A stretch of 64,000 nucleotides of DNA from Heligmosomoides polygyrus polygyrus (GCA_947396885.1 OX377206.1:10656778-10720777), one strand, 5' to 3'. Positions 29,373 to 40,010 are shown, numbered from the stretch's first letter. Notes: generated by a model from the sequence alone, not told the origin. Program-made: numbers and translations.

Positions 29373-29474
29373 AAATCGATTCGTAGGGAGCCTACTGTTG
29401 GCTTTCGCCTCCTTAGAGCTAACCTACTCCCGAGAGATGATGCTTTGGTTGGCTAGGGCACAAAGAGAGCGTAA

Positions 29475-29764
29475 AGGCCCATGCACACTTCTGCGACACC
29501 GCTGCGCGGCAGGAGGAGCGACGGCCACCTCCGCGAAATCTGGCGGTCGCGGCGCGGTCGCGTTAGAGCATCGTTATAGGCAACGGGACCGAGGTCCCAG
29601 TGCATGTCGCAGTCGTAGGAATATTTTGAACCATTCCAGCCTGCGGCACTCAGCGCGGCATCGCCGGCGATAGCCGCCACGATAGCCGCAAAAGTGTGCA
29701 TGCCCCCCTCTGCGGCACGTGTCGCTATGTCACGCCGCGCTGTCGCAGAAGTGTGCATGGGCCT
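29475..29764. mobile_element. Tourist-like MITE, family P2, 290 bp
   Basis: Perfect inverted ends at least 24 bp long (AGGCCCATGCACACTTCTGC and onward). TAA at 29472-29474 and 29765-29767. The CpG-rich interior is longer than the P2 copy at 11790 and has an internal CGCAAAAGTGTGCATG block, suggesting a nested or partly duplicated element. Confidence 0.8.
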
Positions 29765-29767
29765 TAA

Positions 29768-29901
29768 GGCTCCGTTTATACATCGTCGCGGCGCGACGCG
29801 ATGGCCACGAAATGAGGCCAAATTGATCGATCGCGTCGCTCAATCAATTTGGCCACTACGCATGCATCGCGTCGCGCGTGGCGTGCACACTAAACAGGGC
29901 C
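29768..29901. mobile_element. Tourist-like MITE, family P3
   Basis: GGCTCCGTTTATAC to CACTAAACAGGGCC. TAA on both sides (29765-29767, shared with P2, and 29902-29904). Arms contain GCGACGCGATG. Confidence 0.8.
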
Positions 29902-30364
29902 TAAAGGCGGTTCGGAAAGCAAGAAACGGCTCTTCTTACCTACCATGTCTTCCACATGAGGCTAGAGGGTCCTAAAGAACCGCATCGAGGTTTAGACTCG
30001 ACTACACTGCAAGAAATCTCTTGTTAAGAGTTAGGAATGACTTATATCTAACAATTCTAGAACTCCTCAACAACTTTTGAAAAGAAAATCGTTTTAACCC
30101 GACCTTTTGTTGTTTGTTCGTTATCTGATTTCCTGTTATCCAGCCATTATTAAACAAAATTGTCCGCTATCCGTTATCCGGATTTCAAAATACCATTATC
30201 CGCTGATCCGTGCTACTCGTTATTTGTCTACGTAAAATAGGATGCTGAACGATAGTTTCTGAATAGTATTTCGATAATTTTCAAAGTAAAAAACTTCAGA
30301 AACGCTGACCTTATGCTTTGTCGACGACTCTTCAACTAATACACTAATACTAATAACTAATACT

Positions 30365-30890
30365 AGACGTTCCACAGAAAACAGCTTACGTAGATCCGTC
30401 AATTCTATGAAATTGTACACAATTTTCTTAATTCAAGCCTTGTGATGTTTTAGAGTGCACCTATTTTGGGATACGTCACGATAATGACATGTCTTATTAG
30501 TCACGTCACTGTCTTCCATAAAGTATATTTCACTGAGTGCTGCTGATGAAGTGAAGCAAACAAGACGTAGTTCTTTGGAGCATATAAGAACTACGTGAGT
30601 GGCGGCAAGAACAGCTTGAGGAAAGCAGTAATAAGGGCGAAATAACAATTGTAAGAAAAGGACAGTAACTATCATTGGGAAGGCGGCAAACAGCCGGCAG
30701 GTATGTACATAGTAGAGTGTAAAAAAATCGGTTACATCTTTAGGAACTAATGAATGATTGACTGCTCGGGTAGACTAAATAAACGTCGCTTATTTGTCGT
30801 GGAGCTTACCCAGCCTACTCGATTACCAATACAAAGATTAACTCCGGTCAAAATCGATAAATCAATAATTCGATCGATAATCATACTAGT
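30365..30890 (-). repeat. dispersed repeat D
   Basis: Minus-strand copy of a roughly 500-bp repeat also at 40905-41408 (+) and partly at 42877-43062 (+). Shared blocks include CTAATAAGACATGTCATTAT, AATTGACGGATCTACG and an ATCGATCGATTTTATCGATT-like end. High identity, no convincing long frame. Confidence 0.7.
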
Positions 30891-31539
30891 CTGTCGAAAT
30901 TGTTTAAATGTTACAATGTCTGTTCACCTACCAACATATTTATTTATATGTATGCGATTTCCTTGTCGCACGGGCAACTTTGGACAAAGACCGAAAATCG
31001 ATCGATATGAGTCAGCCGATCGATGTCGTTTACTTCTTATGAAATGCATATGTCCATGGGCTAAAATATGTATTCGCTTGATTTTCAACTCAAATGATCA
31101 ACCTTCAGAAGCGCTGATCGGGTAAAATCGAGTTCGAAAGCCCACTCAGCTGCTGTTAGATTTCCTCGCCGAGCAAATCGCGGTCGGACACAGGGACAGG
31201 CAGACAGGCAGAGGAGCAGAAAAGACAGACGTGCAAACGACTAGCTATAAATTATGAAGTACAGCGCATGCCACCCGGTTGCTTCTTGAAGGCTTATCAC
31301 AGGTGTCTATCACTGAATTGATAAGCCGATTCTTTTTTTTTTGATTACTGGCTATAAATGATCAGGTTCAAATCAACTTCAAGACCTGCTGAAACCGTGT
31401 CCGAGAAAGCAATGAGAGAAGCAATTAATACCAATTTCAAGAACGTCAAACTTGGACATTATTAATACCAATATTAATAGTAAGATTAAGAAAATTTTTT
31501 GGACAGCACGCTTAAGCAGAATTTATAGAAAGCTCTCCT
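30891..31539. other. no gene seen
   Basis: Short repeat block CTTGAAGGCTTATCACAG at 31288 recurs near 38248. Otherwise nothing recognised. Confidence 0.4.
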
Positions 31540-31755
31540 TGGGGATTTCGTGGAGGCAATTTGCATGCGTATGTCGCCTACACAATGACTAGTAGGAACG
31601 TCAGCCGATGAGCAAGACCAAGAAGTCTGGTATTCTGGTACCGTTTCATCGACACCAAAAAGATTGAAGTCTTGTTGACCAGGGCGGGCTCGAACCAAGG
31701 CCCTCGACTTGAGGCGCACGTAAACGCCATAGTCTGAGCTACCGCAGGCCCCACC
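31540..31755 (-). mobile_element. diverged SINE1-like copy with better tRNA head
   Basis: Body landmarks (GATTTCGTGGAGGCAATTTG, CAGCCGATGAGCAAG) are diverged. On the minus strand the head has GCGGTAGCTCAGACTATGG and GGTTCGAGCCC, closer to a true tRNA B box than the other copies, so it may be an older subfamily. Confidence 0.6.
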
Positions 31756-31990
31756 CCAACTAACAATAAGCACGAGACACACCGTCAGAAGAGTCGGACC
31801 GCTTGAACTTATAATAGCGCATTAGATCCTATCGATTTATCGATCAAGTCCTATCAATCACGATTTCCACCCACACATCGATCTATCGATCAACGTGTGA
31901 AAATTAGACAAAAATTTACATGAAATAAGGGAAACTGTTCACATTCCACCGAACGGGGTAGAAGATAAACACATTTTACATATACCCTAA

Positions 31991-32242
31991 GGCATCGTTT
32001 AGGCCTTTGTTATATCACTGCTCGATATGCTCCGATATCGATTCCATCGCGGCGCCCGATCGATATCGGAGCATATCATTAGGCGTCGCTCGGGGTGAGC
32101 AATGTATAACAAAGGCCTTAGTGGGCATGTGACGCGCGATGCGATGTAATGATAAGCCACCATATCGATAGCACGACACGACTAATCGATACGGGAGCTT
32201 ATCAGCATCGCGTCGCGCGTTGTGCGCGCACTAAACGCTACT
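31991..32242. mobile_element. Tourist-like MITE P3, interrupted
   Basis: TAA at 31988-31990 and 32243-32245. The end GGCATCGTTTA is separated from GTGGGCATGTGACGCG by the inserted P4 element. Right end CACTAAACGCTACT. Confidence 0.8.
32002..32117. mobile_element. Tourist-like MITE P4 nested in P3
   Basis: 116-bp palindrome GGCCTTTGTTATA to TATAACAAAGGCC, TTA at 31999-32001 and 32118-32120. Inner arms GATATGCTCCGATATCGAT and ATCGATATCGGAGCATATC. Confidence 0.85.
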
Positions 32243-32622
32243 TAAGGGATAATGAACGCGACAATTTCGTCGCGCCGTCCAGACCCAAAAAATGTGTCAC
32301 GACGTCGTGCAACGCGCGTAAGGATGGCCACATGTCACAGACATCGAGCGACAAGTGTTCATATTCAGAGGACGTGTCAGAACAGTTGGAAAGCTTTGTA
32401 GTTATCGACTGCTCGATCGGTGTTACCGGGTTTTACCGGATTTGACCAACCGCAGTGAGAGTCACGTGAATTTGGGATGGTCAGCACCCAGCTCTCCTCA
32501 TGTCATCAAGCACGATTCATCATCACTTCAGTCCAGTAGCTGTTCCAAATGCATAATGTTATCCTTCATCCTGAAAGTCGACAGAAAGTCGATATTGTCA
32601 ATTAGCACCTGATCGATTTTCC

Positions 32623-32840
32623 TCACTTGTTAAGCCTTTCTATCGGATCGAAGGAGTCCCACTTCACCGTCAGAGTGGTAAGGCATTGAGCAAAAGGGCA
32701 GTTAGTTTGAGCATGAAATGCTACTATTAATCGATAATTGTCACAGGATCCACAGCTATCCCTGATCTGAAGCCCATTCATTAGCGTGACGTTATTGAAC
32801 TGCTTGGAAATGATGCTGTTGCTGAACATGGAGGTGATCA
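32623..32840 (-). CDS. unrecognised gene, probable terminal exon
   Basis: Minus strand frame YFKDGDLITSMFSNSIISKQ, then LQIRDSCGSCDNYRLIVAF, FAQCLTTLTVKWDSFDP and a TGA stop at 32623. Balanced composition with four Cys looks like a folded extracellular domain. A phase-2 join from the exon at 33984-33828 would fit, but the acceptor (CCTGAAG) is atypical. Function unknown. Confidence 0.4.
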
Positions 32841-32972
32841 GATCACCATCCTTGAAGTAACTTCAGGATAGTGGTTTCGCAGGGTTATGCGAAGTGGCCA
32901 AGTGCGAAAAAAAGATAACGGCTGGATTGTTGAAGCACTCCTGCCTTAATGTTCTGGAAGGACACGCCTGCA

Positions 32973-33140
32973 CCTAACAACATCGTCGTCGACATTGGCT
33001 CAATTGCGCTGACAAGCAAAAGAACACCCACTGGTTGGCATTATACGTATAACTGTATAGCAGAGAAAAGGCTATGATTTCTTCGCCAATATCAGTCCAC
33101 GTGCGTGTTTCATCTGACAGCTTAAGAAATCCTTGGTAAA
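32973..33140 (-). CDS. unrecognised open segment, possible exon
   Basis: Minus frame IYQGFLKLSDETRTWTDIGE, EIIAFSLLYSYTYNANQWVF, ending CRRRCC-stop where TAG|GTGCAG also resembles a donor. It sits between two other candidate exons on the same strand. Splice phase with neighbours could not be made to work. Confidence 0.3.
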
Positions 33141-33227
33141 TAGAATACATAGGTATATAGGATGGATGCCGTCGTTTATTAGAAAACGCTAAAAACAAAA
33201 TAATATTATTATATAAACTATATAATA

Positions 33228-33748
33228 TTAGGGTGTCCAGAAAATATCTGAAGAAAACTTCGCAATGTTCCAGATTTTTTCTAGAATGTTCTGAAAATTT
33301 CAACATAGGTGCTATATAAAGACACTATCCTGCTGTATCTGCACAACATATCCAGCTCCGTCTTCCTTGCCTATTTCACTGCACGCTGGCAGAACTGTCT
33401 ACCCATATTAGACACGTACTCCTTCACGAGTTTGAATCTGGGCACTCCGCTGCAGAAGCCTATCGAAACTTGTGTCGTGTATTCGGATCTGAAGCTCCTT
33501 CTGTACGGTCTGTGTATAGGTGGTTTAAATGCTTCAGAAGCGGGAACAAGAGTCTCGAAGATGAGCCTCGCTCTGGTCGACCGACCACGATATGCCAGGC
33601 CAGACTTCTACGCCAGAGGAATTCGATGTCTTGTTGAGCGTTGGCGGAGAGTAGTCGATGTTGATGGAGATTATTGATAATATTGACAAAAAATTGTGTT
33701 ATCTTGAAAAATTGTCGTATTTCTGCAGGTACTTTCTGGACACCCTAA
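33228..33748 (+). mobile_element. internally deleted mariner, 521 bp
   Basis: TTAGGGTGTCCAGAAAATAT at 33228 and its inverted partner ending CTGGACACCCTAA at 33748, each next to a TA. Inside, 33395-33600 encodes the N-terminal domain (VLLHEFESGHSAAEAYRNLC, VYRWFKCFRSGNKSLEDEPR) and joins abruptly to the extreme C-terminus (FYARGIRCLVERWRRVVDVD) in another frame. The catalytic core is deleted. This is how MITEs arise from autonomous mariners. It is probably inserted in an intron of the minus-strand gene. Confidence 0.9.
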
Positions 33749-33827
33749 TATTATGTGATATTATATAGAGATTAATACAATAGAATTGTAAAGGACATAC
33801 ATATCCCCACTTTGATGCGTCATTTAC

Positions 33828-33984
33828 AATACTGCTCCTAATTCGTGAACAATCGACGTTTTGTGACAGATTTTTCCGTCGCAAACCGTCGCAGTGCCAT
33901 AACTTCGTTCGAATTCAATTATATGAAAATCAAATTGCACAGTTAGATTCACCTCCTTCCTTCCAATCCGATTATCTGCATGAA
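33828..33984 (-). CDS. unrecognised gene, internal exon
   Basis: Follows TTTACAATTCTACAG and ends ATT|GTAAATG. One frame is open throughout: HADNRIGRKEVNLTVQFDFH, IIEFERSYGTATVCDGKICH, KTSIVHELGAV. Alternating hydrophobic residues suggest beta-strands and an extracellular fold. Not recognised. The deleted mariner lies between this exon and the candidate exons at 33140 and 32840. Confidence 0.45.
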
Positions 33985-34091
33985 CTGTAGAATTGTAAAC
34001 TCTTGACCTAGTTGTGGAGCTCGTCCTCTCAAAAGTCCGCTAATTGATTTACGATCTCCACGAGCGCCACTGGCTCATCTTTATAGAGCTA

Positions 34092-34211
34092 GCAAGTTTT
34101 AAAAAGTATCCAGTCATAAACTTTCTTTATGAGATCTGTGTTTTGTAGAGCGTGGTCATCATTTTGATAGTAGACACTACGAAGTCTACCGAGTTTAAAG
34201 TAACGGTCTGT
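34092..34211 (-). CDS. unrecognised open segment, possible upstream exon
   Basis: Minus frame TDRYFKLGRLRSVYYQNDDH, ALQNTDLIKKVYDWILFKTC then stop. Protein-like, 40 codons, about 110 bp before the exon at 33984. No clean donor before the stop, so it may be decayed or unrelated. Confidence 0.3.
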
Positions 34212-34432
34212 TCATACAATGACATGGATTCTTCGAAATTTAGCCTTGAATTCCTAGCTAGCAGCGAGCATCACGAAGGAACTAGCTCATTTATCATAAG
34301 AAGTTGAATGTAATTTATTTCATAAGTTTATACATGTTCAGCAGTTGTCAGCCACTTTCATGTTCTCAAGCCTTAAAAAATCTTCCGCCCTTGTTCGCCC
34401 ACACGTAAGTTTCCGACAATTCCAATAATGTC

Positions 34433-34636
34433 ATTCTATTCACCACGAAAAGCTCTATCGAATGGTGTCACTCTCGAGCAATTTCAAAAAATCGATTTTT
34501 TTTGTTGACAATTTCCCATCGAGAACGTGGGCGCACTAGGCCGAGCCTGCGCGAAGGATGGCTTCACCGATCGACATTTTTTCGAATCATTCCAAGCTTA
34601 ACACCATTCGATAGAGCTTTTCGCGTTGAATTGAAT
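34433..34636. mobile_element. MITE with 39-bp inverted ends
   Basis: The ends share GCGAAAAGCTCTATCGAATG-type text (one mismatch between sides) over about 39 bp with 127 bp between. Target duplication not resolved. Confidence 0.7.
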
Positions 34637-35171
34637 GGTGTTACTTAGAGTAGCGGCAACTGTAACTTGAACGAGTAAGGGCGCGGAGAACATCAACCGT
34701 TGATGTGCTAAGTTGCACGCGCGAGCGTGTTTGGAGCGCAATAACTCTTTCAAGTTTGAATCCTACCGGCTACAGCTTGTGGGTTTTGTAGTCAGTAAGA
34801 AGGTCTAGTAGCGCTCTAAAGCACAGCAATGGAGCTTAAGAACGGAGAAAGTTCAGCAGCATTTACTCTCAATCAAATAAAAATCGTGACGAGGTTTTTC
34901 GAGTGCACAGTACTCGAAATTTTGTTTTTCATCAGGTTTGGTATAAATTTCTTTATTGCGATCGACGTTTCGACGCACTCGCCTTTCTCATGGTCTCAAA
35001 GCAGTTCGAAATGTTCGGTTTTGCAGAGTTCATTAGGTCAGAAAAAGTAGTCTATAGTGCAAAAAAAAGTTCCGGTGCTTGCGAGTAGCACGAGTTTCTG
35101 ACTGCAATGAATTTTTTTGTGGTGATTGAAGGAAGATTGCAAATGCCGAAATTTGGAAGTAACAAGAACTT
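34637..35171. other. no gene seen
   Basis: A 73-codon frame from ATG 34829 (MELKNGESSAAFTLNQIKIV) has no motif or splice support. Confidence 0.35.
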
Positions 35172-35430
35172 GTTACAACGATGTTTTGTTGCTATCAAGA
35201 CTTCTAGCGCCAGGCAGGACTCGAACCCATACCTCTTGCTGACCGGGACTGATGCGTCCCACGAGGTGTGGATGATACGTTCGATCAAACAGCGCCGGTG
35301 GTGTAATAGCGTAGAGCATTCCCGCCCGATCAGCAGGAGATGCGGTTTCGAGACCCGCCCGGCGCTACAAGTTTTGACTGCAACAATACATCGTCGTAAT
35401 AGCTTACAGCCTAAGTGCCAACCACTTGAG
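35172..35430. repeat. SINE2 head-to-head pair
   Basis: Left copy inverted (ACTCGAACCCATACC), right copy direct (GGCGTAGAGCATTCCCGCCC to GCTACAAGTTTTGACTGC), separated by a GTCCCACGAGGTGTGG spacer. Both tails read to AACGATG-like text. Same architecture as 939-1157 but more diverged. Confidence 0.75.
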
Positions 35431-35559
35431 ACTTAAAGAAACTGAACTGAATCATTGTTAATAAGAACTTGAACATTACTACGCTCATTCAGGCAGCTGA
35501 ACTAAAACATTTTCGAGAAACTTTTACCAAACTTTCCACGAACAAAAATATTCTAACCA

Positions 35560-35740
35560 TCTTGGAGATTTTTAGTATAACATGTAAGAAGCTCATTTCG
35601 ATTTGGAAGACGCTCACTTCGATTTCAAAAGCATCAAGTTTGTTTAGATAGAAGAGTATTCAATTTGGCGTGAAAAGTGCCCAGCTTGATTTAAAAAGCG
35701 TCCAATTTGACGTGAAAATAAAAAATGGTAAGCTGCTCCT
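35560..35740 (+). repeat. 21-bp repeat, heptad-coding frame
   Basis: Exact 21-bp period: GTATTCAATTTGGCGTGAAA, GTGCCCAGCTTGATTTAAAA, GCGTCCAATTTGACGTGAAA. Translated: SIQFGVK, SAQLDLK, SVQFDVK, with AHFDLED and AHFDFKS in another frame just before. The frame stays open to a TAA about 14 codons later. Confidence 0.65.
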
Positions 35741-36584
35741 AGTGATCCAACTATTCGAGTAATTGTTTTGCAGTTTTGCAGTTGAGAATGATAGTTTTGT
35801 AGCCTAGCCGAAAGTCAATAGTAGAAAACAACGTGGTTAACGAAGGAAATAAGTAGACGATCTAAACGTGCATTGATATTCGCTGCAAAAGCTTATCAGT
35901 TCTCGATCGTGCCACCAAAAAAGGGAGGTTCTTCTGGTTTGTTAGTATCTCGGCATGTCTTCAAGATAATGTGTCAAAGTTCTAATACGCGAGGAATTCC
36001 AAGCGACAAAAAGTATGAAATTGAGTGAACGATAAATCAAGCGAAAGATACGCCACTAGCAGTACATACAGAGCTTCTCAGCGTTTTCGTGGCGATTAAC
36101 TTGAGGTTACTTGTTCCTGAAGGTCGCCACCTGCCACCCTGCTACATATTTCAGCGTTTTCTCACTAATTACAATTCAAATGGAACGTCATTGAATTATC
36201 ACCTGCATTCAATCGCCTTTTGCTAGCTAAAGTCACAGAAGGAAATCTGATGCTGTTGCCACTAACCGAATGATGGTGTTACAAATTTCACTGTCAATTC
36301 TACTAATTTTTTTAAAGCTTCTTCCTTGACGATTAAAAATTCTATTTGGGCCACGTTACGTAAAGGAAAACACAGGACTTAAAACACATATAAAACATTA
36401 AGGATTTCATTCATAACAAAAGATTTAGCACACCTTTCGAGACAGCAGAAATGTCCAATTGGTTTGGGTCTCGGACCTAGATAACTTGAATCTCAGAAAT
36501 GCTACTACCGAAGTAGTTTGAAATTTGTTTACTGTATACATTCCTATATATGTCCAACACATTTATATCACTCTAAACTGTTAA
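35741..36584. other. no gene seen
   Basis: No recognised repeat or frame. Confidence 0.4.
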
Positions 36585-37150
36585 AAAGTTCAGATTCGCG
36601 ATCAACACCCCTAGTCATCCGTACCTGCTGTAACCTACCGTAATCAGCCAAAATTTCAAAAGCGAATGTCAAATTCACGATCAGCACCACAAATAACCCC
36701 CTGGGAAAAGTTTAGGCAAAATCGGTGATTATGACCTCGACAGCCCTAGTCATCCGTACCTGCTGTGAGTCACTGTTTAACATTCGCTGAAAAACACAAA
36801 ACGTTATATGGTACAAAAAGTGAGAGAAGTGAGTGAACACACAGCTCAAAGTAAACCCTTATTTGAGAACTTAAAGCGAAATAAATGTGTAGGAGATGTG
36901 TAGGAAGTGAACTGATTTAAACCGCCATCAAGGCACTATTGTACTTTCACGACTTCAAAGGTCGAATAGCGGTCAATAAAAATTTTTCGCCCAAACCTCC
37001 TCCAGGGGGTTATTTGGGGTGCTGATCACGAATCTGAGATCCGTATTTCATATTTATGCCGATAGCGGTCGGATACAGCAGATAGGGTGACTAGGGCTGC
37101 CGAGGTCATGGGGTGTTAATCACGAGTCTGGGATATTGATCACGAATCTG
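36585..37150. repeat. foldback repeat R
   Basis: 36585-36780 and 36950-37150 are imperfect inverted copies around GCTGATCACGAATCTG-type blocks. The 21-mer CTAGTCATCCGTACCTGCTGT (given here as position 36609, repeated at 36751) recurs 142 bp apart in the left arm. Confidence 0.6.
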
Positions 37151-37224
37151 ATCCTTTTGACACTTTAGAGCGAAATAAATGTGTAGCAGATGTATAGGAA
37201 GCAAATTGATAAAGGAGGCAGCGA

Positions 37225-37545
37225 TCATGAAAAATTCAAAAATAGTGCATAACACGAGAGTCGAACATCTGGTCTAGCACCGTTGAAGCAGCCTCGCACC
37301 CTGCTGAGCCACCGACTCTCTTGCCGCAGGGCCTTTCGCCGCGTCCTATACAACAGCGCGCGCACGCGCGCATGTGCTGACGGTGCGCTACTGTACCCCG
37401 CCTTCGAGGGCCCGTAGCTCATTTGGTTCAAGGACTCAGCAAAAACTAAACATGTTTTTCTACTATATGAAGGGTGGAAATTCTCACAGTACTATCCATT
37501 TCTCCTGTTCAGACCTACGCCTGAGACCCTTCCCTGGTTAGAATA
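37225..37545 (-). repeat. decayed relative of the 3294/4393 arms
   Basis: On the minus strand the same order as the 3294 arm is seen, including a tRNA-like box (GGTGGCTCAGCAGGGT and TGTTCGACTCTCG). A GCGCGCGCACGCGCGCATG tract interrupts it. Confidence 0.55.
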
Positions 37546-37704
37546 AATGGGAGCATCAATGAACCAATAAAAATAGAACGCGTACAGCTTGAACCATTTT
37601 ACAGGAAGGGTTTATGCATCCAAAAGTACCCTGCTGAGTCACCTCTATGAGATAGACAGGGAAAGGGTTCACTCATTCTACAGACCGTGATGGAGCAACA
37701 CCTT

Positions 37705-38206
37705 AACGCGTGATAGCGTAGTAGGATGAGGCGCCGTGTGCCGCACTGACCCCTGATCGAGCGTTCATTGTTCAGATCTCGTCCATACCAAGCAAGCCAC
37801 CCATCCATCCTTCAGCGATCGGTGAATTTGTTACAAACTCGTCGGTTCAATCACAATCGGGGGGGGGGGGGGGGGGGGAGGGCAGTCCACAATGACTTGT
37901 AACGCCATTCAAAAGAAGTACGCCGTGGGCGATGCGTAGAGCACACAGGCGTCCCTCTACGTATCGCCCACGCGGTGGATGAGTCGACGCGCACGCATTC
38001 GCGCATAGCGCGGGAACTCAAACGGGTATTACAAGCAGCGCCGCTGCCGCCTCTTCATCGTTTTATAACGAATTTTTTTTTTAATATTCCAGAGTCAGGA
38101 TCGAAAGGGAGGGATCAGTTAAGGTAGGGTCGTGTACCCACAACAGATTCCTGTAAAAGTAGAATGCGAGGCGCATCCCAGACGTCCTTCATCTCTGATC
38201 CTTATT
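37705..38206 (+). mobile_element. SINE1 copy, diverged and interrupted
   Basis: Head and body at 37705-37915, with a run of 20 G at 37859-37878. The 3' part (AAGTAGAATGCGAGGCGCAT) appears at 38157-38206 after about 240 bp of other DNA. Confidence 0.6.
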
Positions 38207-38435
38207 ATTTGAGAGCTACGGCGTACGTCAGCCGGTTGTTTCTTGAAGGCTTATCACAGATCCCTATCACCGAAATGAAATGAGGGGTCTATCCTAGTCG
38301 AGGAGGGGACAAAATAACTAAAAATAGAGCAATCAATTGACTTGGGATTTACGGAGCGGCTCCTATAAAACAGAATAATACCCAAAAAGCAAACAAAGAA
38401 GCACGCAAACAAACAAAAAACAAACAAATACTCAC

Positions 38436-38545
38436 GAATGTAAGGACGTCCCTGCGGGCAAAGCATATTCAAACACAGCTGACCGCCGCCTGACATGTTA
38501 TAACCGGTATCCGTCATGGTGAGATAGAACGATCCTGATGAACAC
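38436..38545 (-). CDS. candidate Cys/Gly-rich exon
   Basis: Minus strand, possible acceptor TTCATCAG, open frame SFYLTMTDTGYNMSGGGQLC then LNMLCPQGRPYI, ending ATTC|GTGAGTATT, a strong donor. Looks like part of a secreted Cys-rich protein. The acceptor falls at the edge of the MITE at 38535-39082, so the terminal repeat may supply or abut the splice site. No partner exon identified. Confidence 0.4.
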
Positions 38546-39082
38546 ACCCCCGAATGGTTACCGTATAATTTAGGGGCGCTGGCGATGGAGCGCGAAATCT
38601 TTCATTCCTAGCATTACACACGCGAACCTCTCGTCACTCAGGGAATGCGGAACTGAGTTCTGCAGAACCAGGCTAGGGAAGGGACTCCAGTGTGTGTGCA
38701 ATACAAGCTGCTCGTGCGAAAACTGCTCTGGTCGCTCAGGGGAGTCTACGGCTGGGTTCTGCGCTCTTCCAGCACAGAAGCGCATACAACTCGAAAAAAT
38801 GCCCGGAAAACGCCTGGAAATTGCGTAGACGTCAAAACCCCACGAACCTCAACCAGTCAGTTAAAAACCAAAAACCCCACGACGCAGAAGGATTGAACCT
38901 CCGACCTCTATTACATGAAACAACACCACTATCCACTGCGCCCCGAGCCTCTTATACGCGTTGCTATCGCGGCGTACAAGAGACTCCAGCGCTACAGGGA
39001 ACCCCGGCTCACAGTTTCCGCGCTCCATCTCAAACCAGTATACGGTAACCATTCGGGGATGTGTTCGTCAGAATCGGTTTAC
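38535..39082. mobile_element. MITE with CGAATGGTTACCGTATA ends, tRNA-like interior
   Basis: The left end ACACCCCCGAATGGTTACCG and the right end CGGTAACCATTCGGGGATGT are inverted repeats about 33 bp long. The interior 38880-38950 has, on the minus strand, GGGCGCAGTGGATAG and GGAGGTTCAATCCTT, a tRNA-like block. Confidence 0.6.
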
Positions 39083-39085
39083 ACG

Positions 39086-39262
39086 TAGTGAGGGGAGCAT
39101 ATAGCTTTGCAGCCATAGTGAAATTTTTATTTTTGTCAAATTTTATCGTGGGTTTTCTCAGCTTGGGCCGTATTTTGTCCTCTATGACCCGCTCCATGAA
39201 TTCCAGGTCAATTTGATTAGTAATTTTTACTTATGTGCCTCCCTCGACTAGGAAGATCCTGA
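39086..39262 (-). pseudogene. coding-like remnant, unrecognised
   Basis: After ATCATTTCAG on the minus strand the frame reads IFLVEGGT, a TAA, then ITNQIDLEFMERVIEDKIRP, KLRKPTIKFDKNKNFTMAAK, LYAPLTT. Charged amphipathic composition is protein-like. One in-frame stop near the start argues for a decayed exon. Confidence 0.3.
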
Positions 39263-39399
39263 AATGATTTTATCTATTTATTGATTGATTTGCTGTACGT
39301 GGTAGACCGCGCAAAAAGGAGTACAACAAGAATATCAACATAGAACGTAGTTTGCCCGTAGTTAAAGTAATATTTGGCATTAGATAATAGAGAGCTAGG

Positions 39400-39699
39400 T
39401 GCGCGTATGGCGCAATCGAAGTAGGTGCCGGCTGTAGCGTTCACCCAATACCTGGTTCTTGGTTCGGGTTTCCCACCCAGACCAACTAAGCCTTCCATCC
39501 CTCCGGGATCGGTACATTGGTACCATCTGTTTGGGAAGGAAAAAGCGCTGACCAGCTCGTCGGGTGGCCACCGCAAGTCGGGTGTCTGGCCAAATACGCA
39601 TTCAAATCGCCTCAACGACATCCAGCAGAAAAAGAATGCGTGACGCACCTCAAAAGGGATTGAGTGACACCGTTCTTTATCCCCATCCTTATCCTTTAT
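39400..39699 (+). mobile_element. SINE1 copy, CAGCAGAAAAAG subtype
   Basis: 3' half has CCAGCAGAAAAAGAATGCG instead of the usual GTAGAAGTAGAATGCG, shared with 41687-41987. Its tail joins a mariner fragment. Confidence 0.85.
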
Positions 39700-40010
39700 T
39701 TGAGCTGTTCTTTGATCACGCTAGACCGCACAAAACGAAGTGGACGCAGAACAAGCTGCAAGAACTCGGGATTGAAGTTCAATCACATTCGCCATAGTCG
39801 CCTTATATTGCCTCCAATGACAATCATGCTTTCTGGTCACTTCAGTTTTTTTCCGCAGGAACAAAGTTCACAAATCGGGAGAAAATCAGAAATGGTGTCA
39901 ACAACTTCTTGCTCTTCAACTCTCTGGAGTTCTTCGCTAGTGAGATTCGCTCCCTAAAGGAAAGATGTCAATAAGTGGTAGATCATAATGCTGAATATTT
40001 CTTTGAATGA
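39700..40010 (+). pseudogene. mariner transposase C-terminal fragment
   Basis: FDHARPHKTKWTQNKLQELG (catalytic Asp of the DxARPH motif), IEVQSHSP-stop, SNDNHAFWSLQFFSAGTKFT and VVDHNAEYFFE. Carries stops. The same fragment follows the SINE1 pair at 42295. Confidence 0.8.
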
